From contig CAKZYI010000866.1 of the NCBI GenBank assembly GCA_937884735.1, forward strand, positions 1 through 6,390: a stretch of DNA of 6,390 nucleotides. Reading direction: 5' to 3'. The notes under the pieces were generated by a model. The model made no database searches. It was not told where the DNA came from and saw only the letters and a list, made by a program, of their open reading frames with translations. The stretch comes from an uncultured Pleurocapsa sp. GTDB taxonomy: Bacteria > Cyanobacteriota > Cyanobacteriia > Cyanobacteriales > Xenococcaceae. Of this stretch, positions 1 through 6,075 are shown one piece after another (within the stretch, counting starts at the first letter, position 1; the number at the start of each line of letters is the position of its first letter). Made by a program: the position numbers and the translations under genes.

Positions 1-1
1 C

Positions 2-1885
2 CAACAAATATTTGCAGAAGCAGAACAAAATTGGAATCTACCTCAACTCTATAAACGCTTAGAAGCGATTAAGCTTCACAAAGAACACCAGGCTTTAAAT
101 AACTTAGAAAAATTTTGCTTGAAAGGTATTCTCTGTGGCTATACTCCCGAAGAAATTGCTCAAAAACTAATTGACCAGCTAGATCCCTTTTTAATCCAGG
201 TCACTTTCTGGAATTTGCTGCGCTATGTCCAAACAATGATAGGTGAATCAGAAATCAAAATTGCTGATTTTCAGGATCTTGTCGATAGTTTGGCAATCTC
301 AGGATATAAGTCGGAAAATACCGATACTGTTCCTGCTTCTAAAGCAGTCGAATTATCCGATCGCCTTACTCCAGAAATAGTAGTTCAAAAACCAACCCCT
401 AGCCTAGCTTTAGCAACAAATCACAATGCCTTAAGCTTAGTTGATGAAAATGACTTTATGCCATCAGTTAGCCTCTGGACAAGGCTAGGAGGCATGTTTC
501 TGGTTGGCTCAGTAGGAATAGCGATCGCCTTGGCTGCGTTTACCCCCTATCGAGTTACGGTCAAAGCTGATAGCACTATTCGTCCTGACGGCAAAATAAA
601 GTTAGTGCAAGCAGAAACCTCTGGCACGATAGTTTCTCTTCAAGTCCAAGAAAACCAGGCAATTAAAAAAGGAGATGTTATTGCAACCATAGATAACTCT
701 GCCCTAGAAACTGAGGTTAATTTACTACAAAATCAAATCCAACAAGGAAAACTACAGCAACAACAACTTTACGCCCAAACATCTGCTATCATAAGACAAA
801 TCATCGCAGAACAAGAACGCATTAATGATGGAATCGTTGAAGCTGAATTGGAGCTAAATCGAACCCGTCGCGACCATCGCGATCGCCTAATTACTACCTC
901 TGCCGAGGTTGAAGAAGCCCAGGCTAATTATAGTTTAGCTCAAGCAGAATTAGCCCAAGCCCAAGCAGAACTCCAGTCGGCTCAAGCCACCCTAGAATCT
1001 CAAAAAGTCGCCGCAAAGTCTGCCAAGTCCAAATCAGATCGCTACCAAGCAATTGCTGCTAGTGGTGCTTTGTCTCAAGATCTTTTAGATGAAGCTATTT
1101 TAGATTATCAGCAACAACAACAACAAGTTTTTGTCCAGCAAGCAACTGTCGAAGGATATCAAAGTGCAATATCTCGTCAACAGCAGGCTATTTCAGCAGC
1201 CAAAGCAAGACTAAATAATATGGGTGCAGCACTAAACCCTAGCAATGCCGAAGTTGAAATTGCCCGCAAACGCATTAGTCAATTTCATGCTGGTGGCAAA
1301 GTGACGATTGCTACTCTTAACCGCGAACAAGAAGCCCTCAAACAACAGGGGATTGAAAATCAAAAACAGCTAGAAAGACATCAAAAACAATTACACCAAG
1401 CTTTAATTAATCGCGATCGCACAATTATCAAAGCACCTGCTAGTGGGACACTGTTTCAGTTAGACCTCCACAACTCTGGTCAAAATGTACAAGCAGGAAC
1501 AGCGATCGCTCAAATAGCTCCTGAAAATACTTCTCTCTGGGCAAAAGCTTACGTTAGCCCCCAAGATATTAGTCAAGTGACTGTCGGACAACCTGCTCAA
1601 ATTAGAATTTCTGCCTGTCCTTATCCCGACTACGGAATACTTAAAGGAACAGTTACTAAAATATCTCCCGACGCTATTCCAGTCCAAGGCAATACTTCAG
1701 ACAACACTATCAATGCTCAAAGTCTGTATGAAGTAATTATTGAACCAGAAAGCTCAACTTTTGGACAAGGAAATTCCCATTGTGTACTGCAATTGGGCAT
1801 GGAAGGCAGAGCCGATATTTTGGCTGAAAAAGAAACTGTATTAAGATTTTTGCTTAGGAAAGCGAGATTAATTGTATCTAACTGA
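2..1885 (+). CDS. HlyD-family secretion/efflux periplasmic adaptor with cytoplasmic HTH-like N-terminal extension, 5' partial
   Basis: The frame is open from the left edge, so the true start lies outside the window. The TTG at 119 is only an internal codon, and at least 627 residues are visible. Numbering from that TTG as residue 1: a soluble helical region with an HTH-like segment (core GYTPEEIAQKL, about -10 to 62), a variable linker, one transmembrane helix (about 122-141), a first biotinyl-lipoyl half (about 158-192), a long coiled-coil hairpin rich in Q, A and E (about 195-430, with six glutamines at 331-336), a second lipoyl half (about 435-467), a beta-barrel-like region, and a closing LGMEGRADI plus FLLRKARL stretch typical of HlyD-type adaptors. 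The family links an inner-membrane ABC or other transporter to an outer-membrane channel for export of peptides, proteins or lipids. The partner transporter is probably upstream, because the next gene downstream is convergent. The HlyD call is firm; the HTH-like call is an inference from sequence resemblance. Confidence 0.9.
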   Translation, partial: QQIFAEAEQNWNLPQLYKRLEAIKLHKEHQALNNLEKFCLKGILCGYTPEEIAQKLIDQLDPFLIQVTFWNLLRYVQTMIGESEIKIADFQDLVDSLAISGYKSENTDTVPASKAVELSDRLTPEIVVQKPTPSLALATNHNALSLVDENDFMPSVSLWTRLGGMFLVGSVGIAIALAAFTPYRVTVKADSTIRPDGKIKLVQAETSGTIVSLQVQENQAIKKGDVIATIDNSALETEVNLLQNQIQQGKLQQQQLYAQTSAIIRQIIAEQERINDGIVEAELELNRTRRDHRDRLITTSAEVEEAQANYSLAQAELAQAQAELQSAQATLESQKVAAKSAKSKSDRYQAIAASGALSQDLLDEAILDYQQQQQQVFVQQATVEGYQSAISRQQQAISAAKARLNNMGAALNPSNAEVEIARKRISQFHAGGKVTIATLNREQEALKQQGIENQKQLERHQKQLHQALINRDRTIIKAPASGTLFQLDLHNSGQNVQAGTAIAQIAPENTSLWAKAYVSPQDISQVTVGQPAQIRISACPYPDYGILKGTVTKISPDAIPVQGNTSDNTINAQSLYEVIIEPESSTFGQGNSHCVLQLGMEGRADILAEKETVLRFLLRKARLIVSN

Positions 1886-1907
1886 GAGGATGTCACGTAT
1901 GTCTTAA

Positions 1908-1928
1908 TTAGCCATTAGCTATTAGCCA
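1908..1928. repeat. STRR-type tandem heptamers (TTAGCCA, TTAGCTA, TTAGCCA)
   Basis: Three head-to-tail heptamers lie 22 bases after the adaptor stop codon, in the 90-base gap between two convergent genes. The middle copy differs by one base. Short tandemly repeated heptamers are characteristic of cyanobacterial intergenic DNA. No hairpin followed by a T-run is visible here, so it is not called as a terminator. Confidence 0.7.
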
Positions 1929-1975
1929 AAACTAAAGCATCAGACCACACCTCGTGTATATGAAAGCCGCTATAT

Positions 1976-2611
1976 TTATTGCTTACATTTTGAAAATCGA
2001 AAGTAAATCAAACTAATCATCAACCAACAATAGCCAAAAGCATAACCTGCAATAATATCTGTTGCCCAATGTGCGTTGACATATACGCTACTAAAGCCAA
2101 TTAATAAAATAAAGATTGTAGCTAAAGTATAGACATATTTAGCTTTCTGGGGATATCTCAGACAGATAATGAAAGATAGATAAAAATACAATACCACGCT
2201 ACCCGCAGCATGACCGCTAGGAAAGCTTTCTCGACTTAAATCTTCGACTAATCTAGGCTTGGGAGGACGACGGCGATCAAATAGTGGCTTGAGAATGCGA
2301 TCGACAAGGATGAGAATACCTAACGTTGCAAATACTAGGGTTTTCACTTCCAGCCAATAACGCTTGCGAATTAAAAATAATAAAATGCAGGCAACTATTA
2401 AACCCGTAACTTCAGCCGTACCAATTTGATAAATAGTCGGAAAAATAAAATCTAATATTAGATGCCTGCGTTGCTGTAAAAAATACAAAAAATATAGATC
2501 CAATTGAGGATAGTTTTTACTAAGGATTCGGACACAAAGATCCGAACAAAAAATAGTAATAGAAAAAATAATAGAGAGTTTAATCCCTATCTTTTTTTGA
2601 CAGCTATTCAT
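1976..2611 (-). CDS. PAP2-family (phosphatidic acid phosphatase type 2-like) integral membrane phosphatase
   Basis: A 211-residue polytopic membrane protein with about six hydrophobic segments (roughly 9-28, 63-81, 88-106, 133-150, 157-175, 185-205), the usual size for a bacterial PAP2 enzyme. Motif C1 fits KxxxxxxRP as K108 to R115-P116. Motif C2 is PSGH at 131-134, with H134 as the predicted acid/base histidine. Motif C3 should read SRxxxxxHxxxD; here it is S174-S175, then H181 (predicted nucleophile) and D185, so the conserved arginine is a serine (codon AGC). The family dephosphorylates lipid phosphates such as phosphatidate, phosphatidylglycerol phosphate or undecaprenyl pyrophosphate at the membrane surface; the substrate cannot be read from sequence. 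The ATG at 2611 has no Shine-Dalgarno close by. An AAAGGAG lies 28 bases upstream (2640-2646), too far to serve it. It is convergent with the adaptor gene. Confidence 0.9.
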   Translation of the reverse strand: MNSCQKKIGIKLSIIFSITIFCSDLCVRILSKNYPQLDLYFLYFLQQRRHLILDFIFPTIYQIGTAEVTGLIVACILLFLIRKRYWLEVKTLVFATLGILILVDRILKPLFDRRRPPKPRLVEDLSRESFPSGHAAGSVVLYFYLSFIICLRYPQKAKYVYTLATIFILLIGFSSVYVNAHWATDIIAGYAFGYCWLMISLIYFRFSKCKQ

Positions 2612-2717
2612 CAGTAGTAAGTTATCACATTTACATTGACTCCTTTTATTGAATTGATTGATTATGAGTTTTAGATGAGTATTTCGATAATCAAATATGT
2701 CTTAACATTTACAGCAG
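2612..2717 (-). other. Leader region of the PAP2 gene with a displaced Shine-Dalgarno and start-stop codon pairs
   Basis: Reading the minus strand toward the PAP2 start, AAAGGAG (2646-2640) is followed after three bases by ATG-TAA (2636-2631), then ATG-TGA (2630-2625), and only later by the PAP2 ATG (2611-2609). The strong ribosome-binding sequence therefore faces a minimal start-stop pair and not the annotated gene. An 8-bp inverted repeat (TTGATTAT 2658-2665, ATAATCAA 2687-2694) lies upstream. In this AT-rich DNA it could be chance. I see no convincing -35/-10 pair. Confidence 0.3.
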
Positions 2718-2932
2718 TTATTCTAATTTTGCTAGACTACCTAAAGTATCTGCTAAATCTTTCAGGGCAACAATGCGGTTGAGTTGAGTCAACTGTTTTA
2801 CCCTATAGAAAAGATAGCCCGTATTGCGATCGCATTTAATCAGTTTAAACAAAACAAATTCATCGTAATAGCACAGCAAACTAGCAGTAACTTGAGCAAT
2901 CTGGCAAAACTCACCGATTTGGAATATTTCAT
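2718..2932 (-). pseudogene. Decayed MerR-family transcriptional regulator, N-terminal DNA-binding part only
   Basis: No in-frame ATG exists, so ordinary gene calling misses it. From about 2928 down to TAA 2720-2718 the minus strand encodes a recognisable MerR head: IGEFCQIAQVTASLL, then CYYDEFVLFKLIK, DRNTGYLFYRV and QLTQLNRIVALKDL. MerR proteins of the GyrI-like/BmrR class typically read IGEFSQIAQVSVRTLRYYDEIGLLKP, then TGYRYYS, then QLPRLNRILALKDLG. A start ATG sits at 2932-2930 but is out of frame by one base; one extra A in the run after ATG would restore M-K-I-F-Q-I-G-E-F. Further decay signs: the LRYYDE arginine is Cys, the GLxKP proline is Leu, and the frame stops right after the HTH, so the long dimerisation helix and ligand domain are missing. 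The family binds promoters as dimers. The plus-strand open frame at 2784-2969 is its shadow. Confidence 0.85.
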
Positions 2933-2954
2933 ACCTTCAAAGCCAATGTGCATC

Positions 2955-2985
2955 ATCCTAAAGCCCTAAGTTACTCTAAGGTCAA
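2955..2985 (-). promoter_or_regulatory. MerR-type promoter with 19-bp spacer in front of the MerR fossil
   Basis: On the minus strand a -35 box TTGACC (2985-2980) and a -10-like TAGGAT (2960-2955) are separated by exactly 19 bases (2979-2961). The spacer holds a damaged dyad, CCTTAG and CTTAGGG flanking AGTAA. An over-long 19-bp spacer with a dyad between the boxes is the hallmark of promoters activated by MerR proteins. It lies 22 bases upstream of the fossil ATG, which suggests former autoregulation. The dyad matches only in part (10 of 18 positions about its centre), consistent with decay. Confidence 0.6.
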
Positions 2986-3048
2986 GAAATTATCTAAATT
3001 GTTTGATTTGTTTCTAAATCCCATTAAAAGAAAACGAAATTGTGATAA

Positions 3049-3348
3049 CTATTCGTAACGACCAAGAAAGTGCTGATATTCCTCTGATTCTGTCTCATTA
3101 TCTGTCCCCCAACTGTGAGACTCATCCTGATATTCTGGCTCAACTGAGGGGGTACATCTTTCTTCAAATAATTCAGCTCTAATTTGGTCTATGGATGACT
3201 TTGACGTTGACTTTTGTCCTCTAGATTCATAATTGAATGTTGAGTCTGCGATGACTTCTTCTATGGTATCGATCTCAATTTCTTTTTCTTCTGTCCACGC
3301 TCCTCCAACATTAAATTTTTGTCCTTGACGTCGAGAGCTAGCTATTCC
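3049..3348 (-). pseudogene. Orphan 3' end of an unidentified gene: 99 sense codons without a start
   Basis: Between an in-frame TAA (3351-3349) and TAG (3051-3049) lies an open frame of 99 sense codons with no ATG, GTG or TTG. Its composition looks protein-like. It begins with a basic SSRRQGQKFNVGGAWTEEK stretch, then becomes acidic (about 23 Asp/Glu against 10 Lys/Arg), contains SSIDQIRAELFEE, and ends in a polar tail, EEYQHFLGRYE. No membrane segment or catalytic motif is visible. I do not recognise the family. The best reading is the C-terminal tail of a gene whose 5' part has been lost, in a stretch that also carries a MerR fossil. A real short gene with a non-canonical start (for example ATT) or a chance open frame are alternatives. 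Confidence 0.5.
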
Positions 3349-3446
3349 TTAGTTGGTGAAAGTCACGTCATTTTAGGTAATGATTTCTATTCAATTTTAG
3401 CCAAATATAGATTATAGTAAAGCCTTAAAGCGACCGCTATTACTTA
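3349..3446. other. Intergenic stretch, little recognisable content
   Basis: AT-rich DNA between the stop of the 227-residue gene and the orphan gene tail. On the minus strand a perfect TATAAT (3416-3411) points toward the orphan tail, but no -35 box stands at a suitable distance. The right end is made of heptamer repeats. No coding frame is supported here, and no continuation of the orphan tail is found in the other minus-strand frames. Confidence 0.5.
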
Positions 3447-3458
3447 TTACTCATTACT
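3438..3458. repeat. STRR-type tandem heptamers (TATTACT, TATTACT, CATTACT) overlapping a stop codon
   Basis: Three consecutive heptamers, the last with one substitution. The minus-strand TAA stop of the 227-residue gene (3449-3447) lies inside the array, and its last codons (about S225-E227) are read from repeat sequence. The array may therefore have grown into or extended the gene's 3' end. Confidence 0.7.
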
Positions 3459-4130
3459 TAAACGAATGCCTATGTCTGTTTGCCGATATGGTAAAGTTTG
3501 AGGGGCAAATTCTAGCAGCCAGCGACTATAGCCATAGGAATTGTTTGCTGATAACTTTGAACCACAATAAGTTTGCAAAGCTTTCTGGACTAGTTTTTTA
3601 AAGTGGCTATATTGTTGCCTATTGAGATTATTTTGATTCATCTCAAAAGCGATAGTCCACCAAGATTGACGATCTATTTTTAAACGAGTTAGCTCACTTT
3701 TTACACCCCAATCAATTTTTTGCTCTCGTTTTTTTTCAACTCCAATCCAACTGGTATCGTCAAATGAATCTTGGACTGAAACAAAGTCAGTTAATTCTAA
3801 CCAATCGTATTTACACCATTGTTCCACTCTACCCTCGCAAGCAGATAAATCATTTATCTGAGTCAATCTATGAATACCAAACTCTTGATTTCTCAGTTTT
3901 AATTCAAGATTACCCTGGCGAAATTTGAGACTCGCTTCTTGAGGAGCTACTTCGTGGGATAAAATATTTTTTAAGGTGAACCTGTTGTTCTTTTTGCGAT
4001 CGCCATACCAATCTTTTCTAACTTCCGATTTAGTAATAAATTTACCTGGACATTCTAGTCTAAACCAACGCTGCACTAATGTTGGTAGCATTCCTTTTAC
4101 AAACCAGCGCACTTCTAAGGTTGTTTCCAT
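3447..4130 (-). CDS. Conserved cyanobacterial-type protein of unknown function, possibly CYTH-like
   Basis: A soluble 227-residue protein with no signal peptide or membrane helix. It opens with ETTLEVRWFVKGMLP, an alternating strand-like start, and later has KFRQGNLELKLRNQEFG (69-85), in which charged residues alternate as K/R-x-R-x-G and E-x-K-x-R. It also has WIGVEKKR (128-135), a SWWTIAFE strand (156-163) and a C-terminal helix followed by SYGYSRWL (198-205). Alternating basic and acidic residues on strands recall CYTH/triphosphate-tunnel proteins, and the sequence resembles a family I know only as conserved hypothetical proteins in cyanobacteria; the CYTH link is an inference. The ATG (4130-4128) follows the stop of the 173-residue gene after one base, so the two are almost certainly co-transcribed and perhaps translationally coupled. 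Its 3' end runs into heptamer repeats. Confidence 0.8.
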   Translation of the reverse strand: METTLEVRWFVKGMLPTLVQRWFRLECPGKFITKSEVRKDWYGDRKKNNRFTLKNILSHEVAPQEASLKFRQGNLELKLRNQEFGIHRLTQINDLSACEGRVEQWCKYDWLELTDFVSVQDSFDDTSWIGVEKKREQKIDWGVKSELTRLKIDRQSWWTIAFEMNQNNLNRQQYSHFKKLVQKALQTYCGSKLSANNSYGYSRWLLEFAPQTLPYRQTDIGIRLSNE

Positions 4131-4131
4131 A

Positions 4132-4653
4132 TCATCTTCTGTCAGCTTCTTCTACTACTCCACCTTGTTGAGCGATGATTTGTTGACTAAGAGCTACATC
4201 TTCGGCTGTTCCCTTTACTACAACTAAGTGTCTTTTGGAAGTAAATCCACTTTCTCTATTTCTTTGCATAATGTTTGCACCACTTAAGCTCAAAATCAAA
4301 CTAATTCCCGCAGCCCCGATTATCGCCCCCATAATAGGTGCAAAATAATTAATAGCTTGGAAGTTTTTTAAGGCTTCTAATCCTAAATCAGCAAAATTAG
4401 TTGAGATTAAACTGATAGATAAACCAATCAAAGCCCCAAAAACACCTCCCGTAATTGCGCCAGATTTTAAATTAGCGATCGCTTCTGTATCTTCTAGCTT
4501 CACAGGATTTAAAAAATCCTCTGTCTCTATGGTTATTTTTTGCGGATCTATTCCCGCCCCTTGTAATTTATTTTGTGTATCTTGCGCTGCTTGTTTAATC
4601 GAAAATTTACCCCAGGTTGAGTTGAGCTTGCTTGATGATTGTGGTTGAGACAT
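4132..4653 (-). CDS. Two-helix membrane protein, general-stress/GSP17M-like family (function unknown)
   Basis: A 173-residue protein in three parts. The N-terminal cytoplasmic part (about 18-47, AAQDTQNKLQGAGIDPQKI then TIETEDF) resembles the alpha/beta half-domain that precedes membrane segments in bacterial GSP17M/DUF1269-like stress proteins. Two Gly/Ala-rich transmembrane segments follow (about 65-85 with SGAITGGVFGALIG, and about 102-124 with APIMGAIIGAAG), the pattern of a glycine-zipper helical hairpin. The C-terminal part (about 140-173, RHLVVVKGTAEDVALSQQI) could supply the other strands of a small alpha/beta fold. No catalytic residues are visible. It is the first gene of a minus-strand pair with the 227-residue protein, separated by a single base. 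The ATG at 4653-4651 is the first good start but lacks a clear Shine-Dalgarno. Family naming is by resemblance only. Confidence 0.8.
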   Translation of the reverse strand: MSQPQSSSKLNSTWGKFSIKQAAQDTQNKLQGAGIDPQKITIETEDFLNPVKLEDTEAIANLKSGAITGGVFGALIGLSISLISTNFADLGLEALKNFQAINYFAPIMGAIIGAAGISLILSLSGANIMQRNRESGFTSKRHLVVVKGTAEDVALSQQIIAQQGGVVEEADRR

Positions 4654-4766
4654 AATTTTAAAGAATTTAAAGAAGTGCGAATATTTTTGCAGCCGTAATT
4701 TATTTCTAAATTGAAGACAAAGAAGACTCTGGCAACTTGTAACTAGTAAGAGTCCTAATATCTATT

Positions 4767-4781
4767 GCACAATAATTGTGC
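4767..4781. repeat. Perfect palindrome GCACAAT-A-ATTGTGC
   Basis: Two perfect 7-base arms around one central base. As RNA it would form a six-pair stem with a three-base loop followed by UUUU on the plus strand. No plus-strand gene ends before it, so an operator for a dimeric regulator of the divergent genes is more likely than a terminator. The regulator is unknown. Confidence 0.5.
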
Positions 4782-4823
4782 TTTTAGTTCATCTTTCAAA
4801 AGATAGGTGTAATTGATACTTAA

Positions 4824-4862
4824 CTAGAAAACTAGTAATCAAGATCGAACATAGTTTTCTAG
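4824..4862. repeat. 11-bp perfect inverted repeat with 17-base spacer
   Basis: CTAGAAAACTA (4824-4834) is mirrored exactly by TAGTTTTCTAG (4852-4862), ending 59 bases before the DUF3616 ATG. It could be a pair of operator half-sites or fold as a hairpin in a leader transcript. No T-run follows it, so it is not a typical terminator. Confidence 0.5.
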
Positions 4863-4921
4863 ATAGATTAATTTATGAGATTTTTAAATTAGTTTTGAGA
4901 TCTATACTCAAGATAATTCCT

Positions 4922-5995
4922 ATGTCTAGAACACCATACTTTTTACTCAGTCGAATATTACTCAATTTTGAAACTAAAGCTAGCGATGTGATAGGAGATA
5001 TATCTGCTGCTGCATTTTCTCCTGACGGCAAACTATGGATTGGCTCGGATGAAATGATTGGAGTTGAGTGTTTGTCTCCTGTAGGAAATCATTATTATGG
5101 AAAACATCAACGATTTGAGTTGAAAGATTATATCGAGTTATTCAACACTGAAGATGAAATTGATATTGAAGGGATGGACTATTCCGAAGGATATTTGTGG
5201 TTAACTGGTTCCCATAGCACCAAGCGCAAAAAAGTATAGGGCAAAAATGATGCAAAAGATTTAGATAGACTGGCGACAGTTACTACAGATCTCAATCGAT
5301 TTTTCTTAGCGAGAATCCCCGTAATCGATGGCAAGTTGGTCAAGTCTTGCTCTCTGGTAGATGGAGAAAAATTGACCGCAGCTTGTGTAGAAACTACGGA
5401 TAAACGTAACATTCTCTTTGAACTTTTGAAAGAAGATAGACATCTCAAATCTTTTATTAATGCGGCTATTCCATCTAAAGATAACGGCTTGGACATTGAA
5501 GGATTAGTTGCCATTGGGAATAAATTATTTTTAGGTTTACGAGGTCCAGTATTGCGCGGTTGGGCAATTATTTTGGAGTTGGAAACTGAATCAAATAAAG
5601 CAGGAATACTTTCTTTTAAAGAGATTGGGAATGATGGAGCAAAATATAAAAAACACTTTTGCGATCTTAATGGTTTGGGAGTTAGAGAATTGTGTCTGCG
5701 TGGAGAAGATTTGATTATTCTTGCTGGAGCAACAATGGATTTGGAAGCTGAAATGCAAATTTTTTGTTGGCAAAATGCTCTAGATAATTTGGACAATTCA
5801 ATTCATTCTCAAGACAACGGGGATCTAGTCTCTTTGGTTGATTTACCCTTTACCATTGGTTCAGACTATGCCGAAGGATTAGCTCTATATTCTTATTTGG
5901 ACGAAAAAGATAGTTTGATGGTGTTTTATGATTCTCCCAGCCAGCAAAGATTGGTAAAAGATAAGCAGATATTTGTCGATGTGTTTCGCTTATAG
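4922..5995 (+). pseudogene. DUF3616 family protein gene interrupted by a single in-frame amber codon
   Basis: One continuous frame of 357 codons from ATG 4922 to TAG 5993-5995, broken only by TAG at 5237-5239 (codon 106). The upstream half encodes LLSRILLNF, DISAAAFSPDGKLWIGSDE, IDIEGMDYSEGYLWLTGSHS and KRKKV; directly after the stop the same frame continues GKNDAKDLDRLATV, RFFLARIPV, LDIEGLVAIGNKLFLGLRGPVLRGWA, then SDYAEGLALY, VFYDSPSQQRL and a VFRL end. These halves join as a normal DUF3616 protein (repeated GKLWIG/DIEG/LFLGLRG strands suggest a beta-propeller-like fold; function unknown). No indel is present, so the break looks like one point mutation (for example AAG or GAG to TAG). ATG 4922 is preferred over the in-frame TTG at 4895 because family-like sequence starts just after it; the ribosome-binding site is weak. 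The gene may be dead, or the product made by readthrough or as two pieces. Confidence 0.85.
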
Positions 5996-6008
5996 CTTGT
6001 AAGCTATA
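5991..6008. repeat. Perfect inverted repeat TATAGCTT-GT-AAGCTATA at the DUF3616 stop codon
   Basis: Eight-base arms around two bases, with the TAG stop of the DUF3616 frame (5993-5995) inside the left arm. It lies in the 80-base gap between two convergent frames. A hairpin here could protect or end transcripts from either side, but no T-run follows on either strand, so an intrinsic terminator is not supported. Confidence 0.4.
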
Positions 6009-6075
6009 GCCGTATTGAGGTTAAGCTAAGACAAGTTTGTTTGATTGCTCGTAAAACAAGTAATAAGTGTCCTAT

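Larger units (their letters stand above)
4654..4921. promoter_or_regulatory. Divergent intergenic region between the membrane-protein gene and the DUF3616 gene
   Basis: This 268-base AT-rich region must contain the promoters of the minus-strand 173/227 pair and of the plus-strand DUF3616 gene, because both read away from it. I could not find a -35/-10 pair with good spacing for either. A TATACT at 4903-4908 is too close to the plus-strand ATG to be convincing. The region holds two perfect inverted repeats, listed separately. No coding frame is supported. Confidence 0.5.

Noticed and set aside
119..121. TTG as the start of the adaptor gene
   Set aside because: The frame is open back to the window edge and the 39 upstream codons continue the helical N-terminal region, so this TTG is internal.
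1109..1126. CAG/CAA run as a microsatellite or phase-variation tract
   Set aside because: It encodes six glutamines within the Q-rich coiled coil of the adaptor, and length changes in a trinucleotide run would stay in frame, so there is no on/off switch to propose.
1460..1687. Minus-strand 75-codon frame
   Set aside because: It is antisense to the conserved second lipoyl and barrel region of the HlyD adaptor.
2784..2969. Plus-strand open frame of 61 codons starting with TTG
   Set aside because: It lies antisense to the MerR fossil, whose minus-strand translation is clearly family-like; the plus-strand product matches nothing I recognise and lacks a ribosome-binding site.
3976..4227. Plus-strand 83-codon frame
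   Set aside because: It overlaps both minus-strand genes of the tight pair in antisense and has no recognisable content.
4767..4785. Intrinsic terminator (short stem followed by TTTT)
   Set aside because: No plus-strand gene ends upstream of it and the minus strand has no T-run after the stem, so an operator-like palindrome is the better description.
5179..5796. Long minus-strand open frame of 205 codons and a nested 60-codon frame at 5591-5773
   Set aside because: Both are antisense to the well-supported DUF3616 frame and their translations look like random Ser/Lys-rich shadows.
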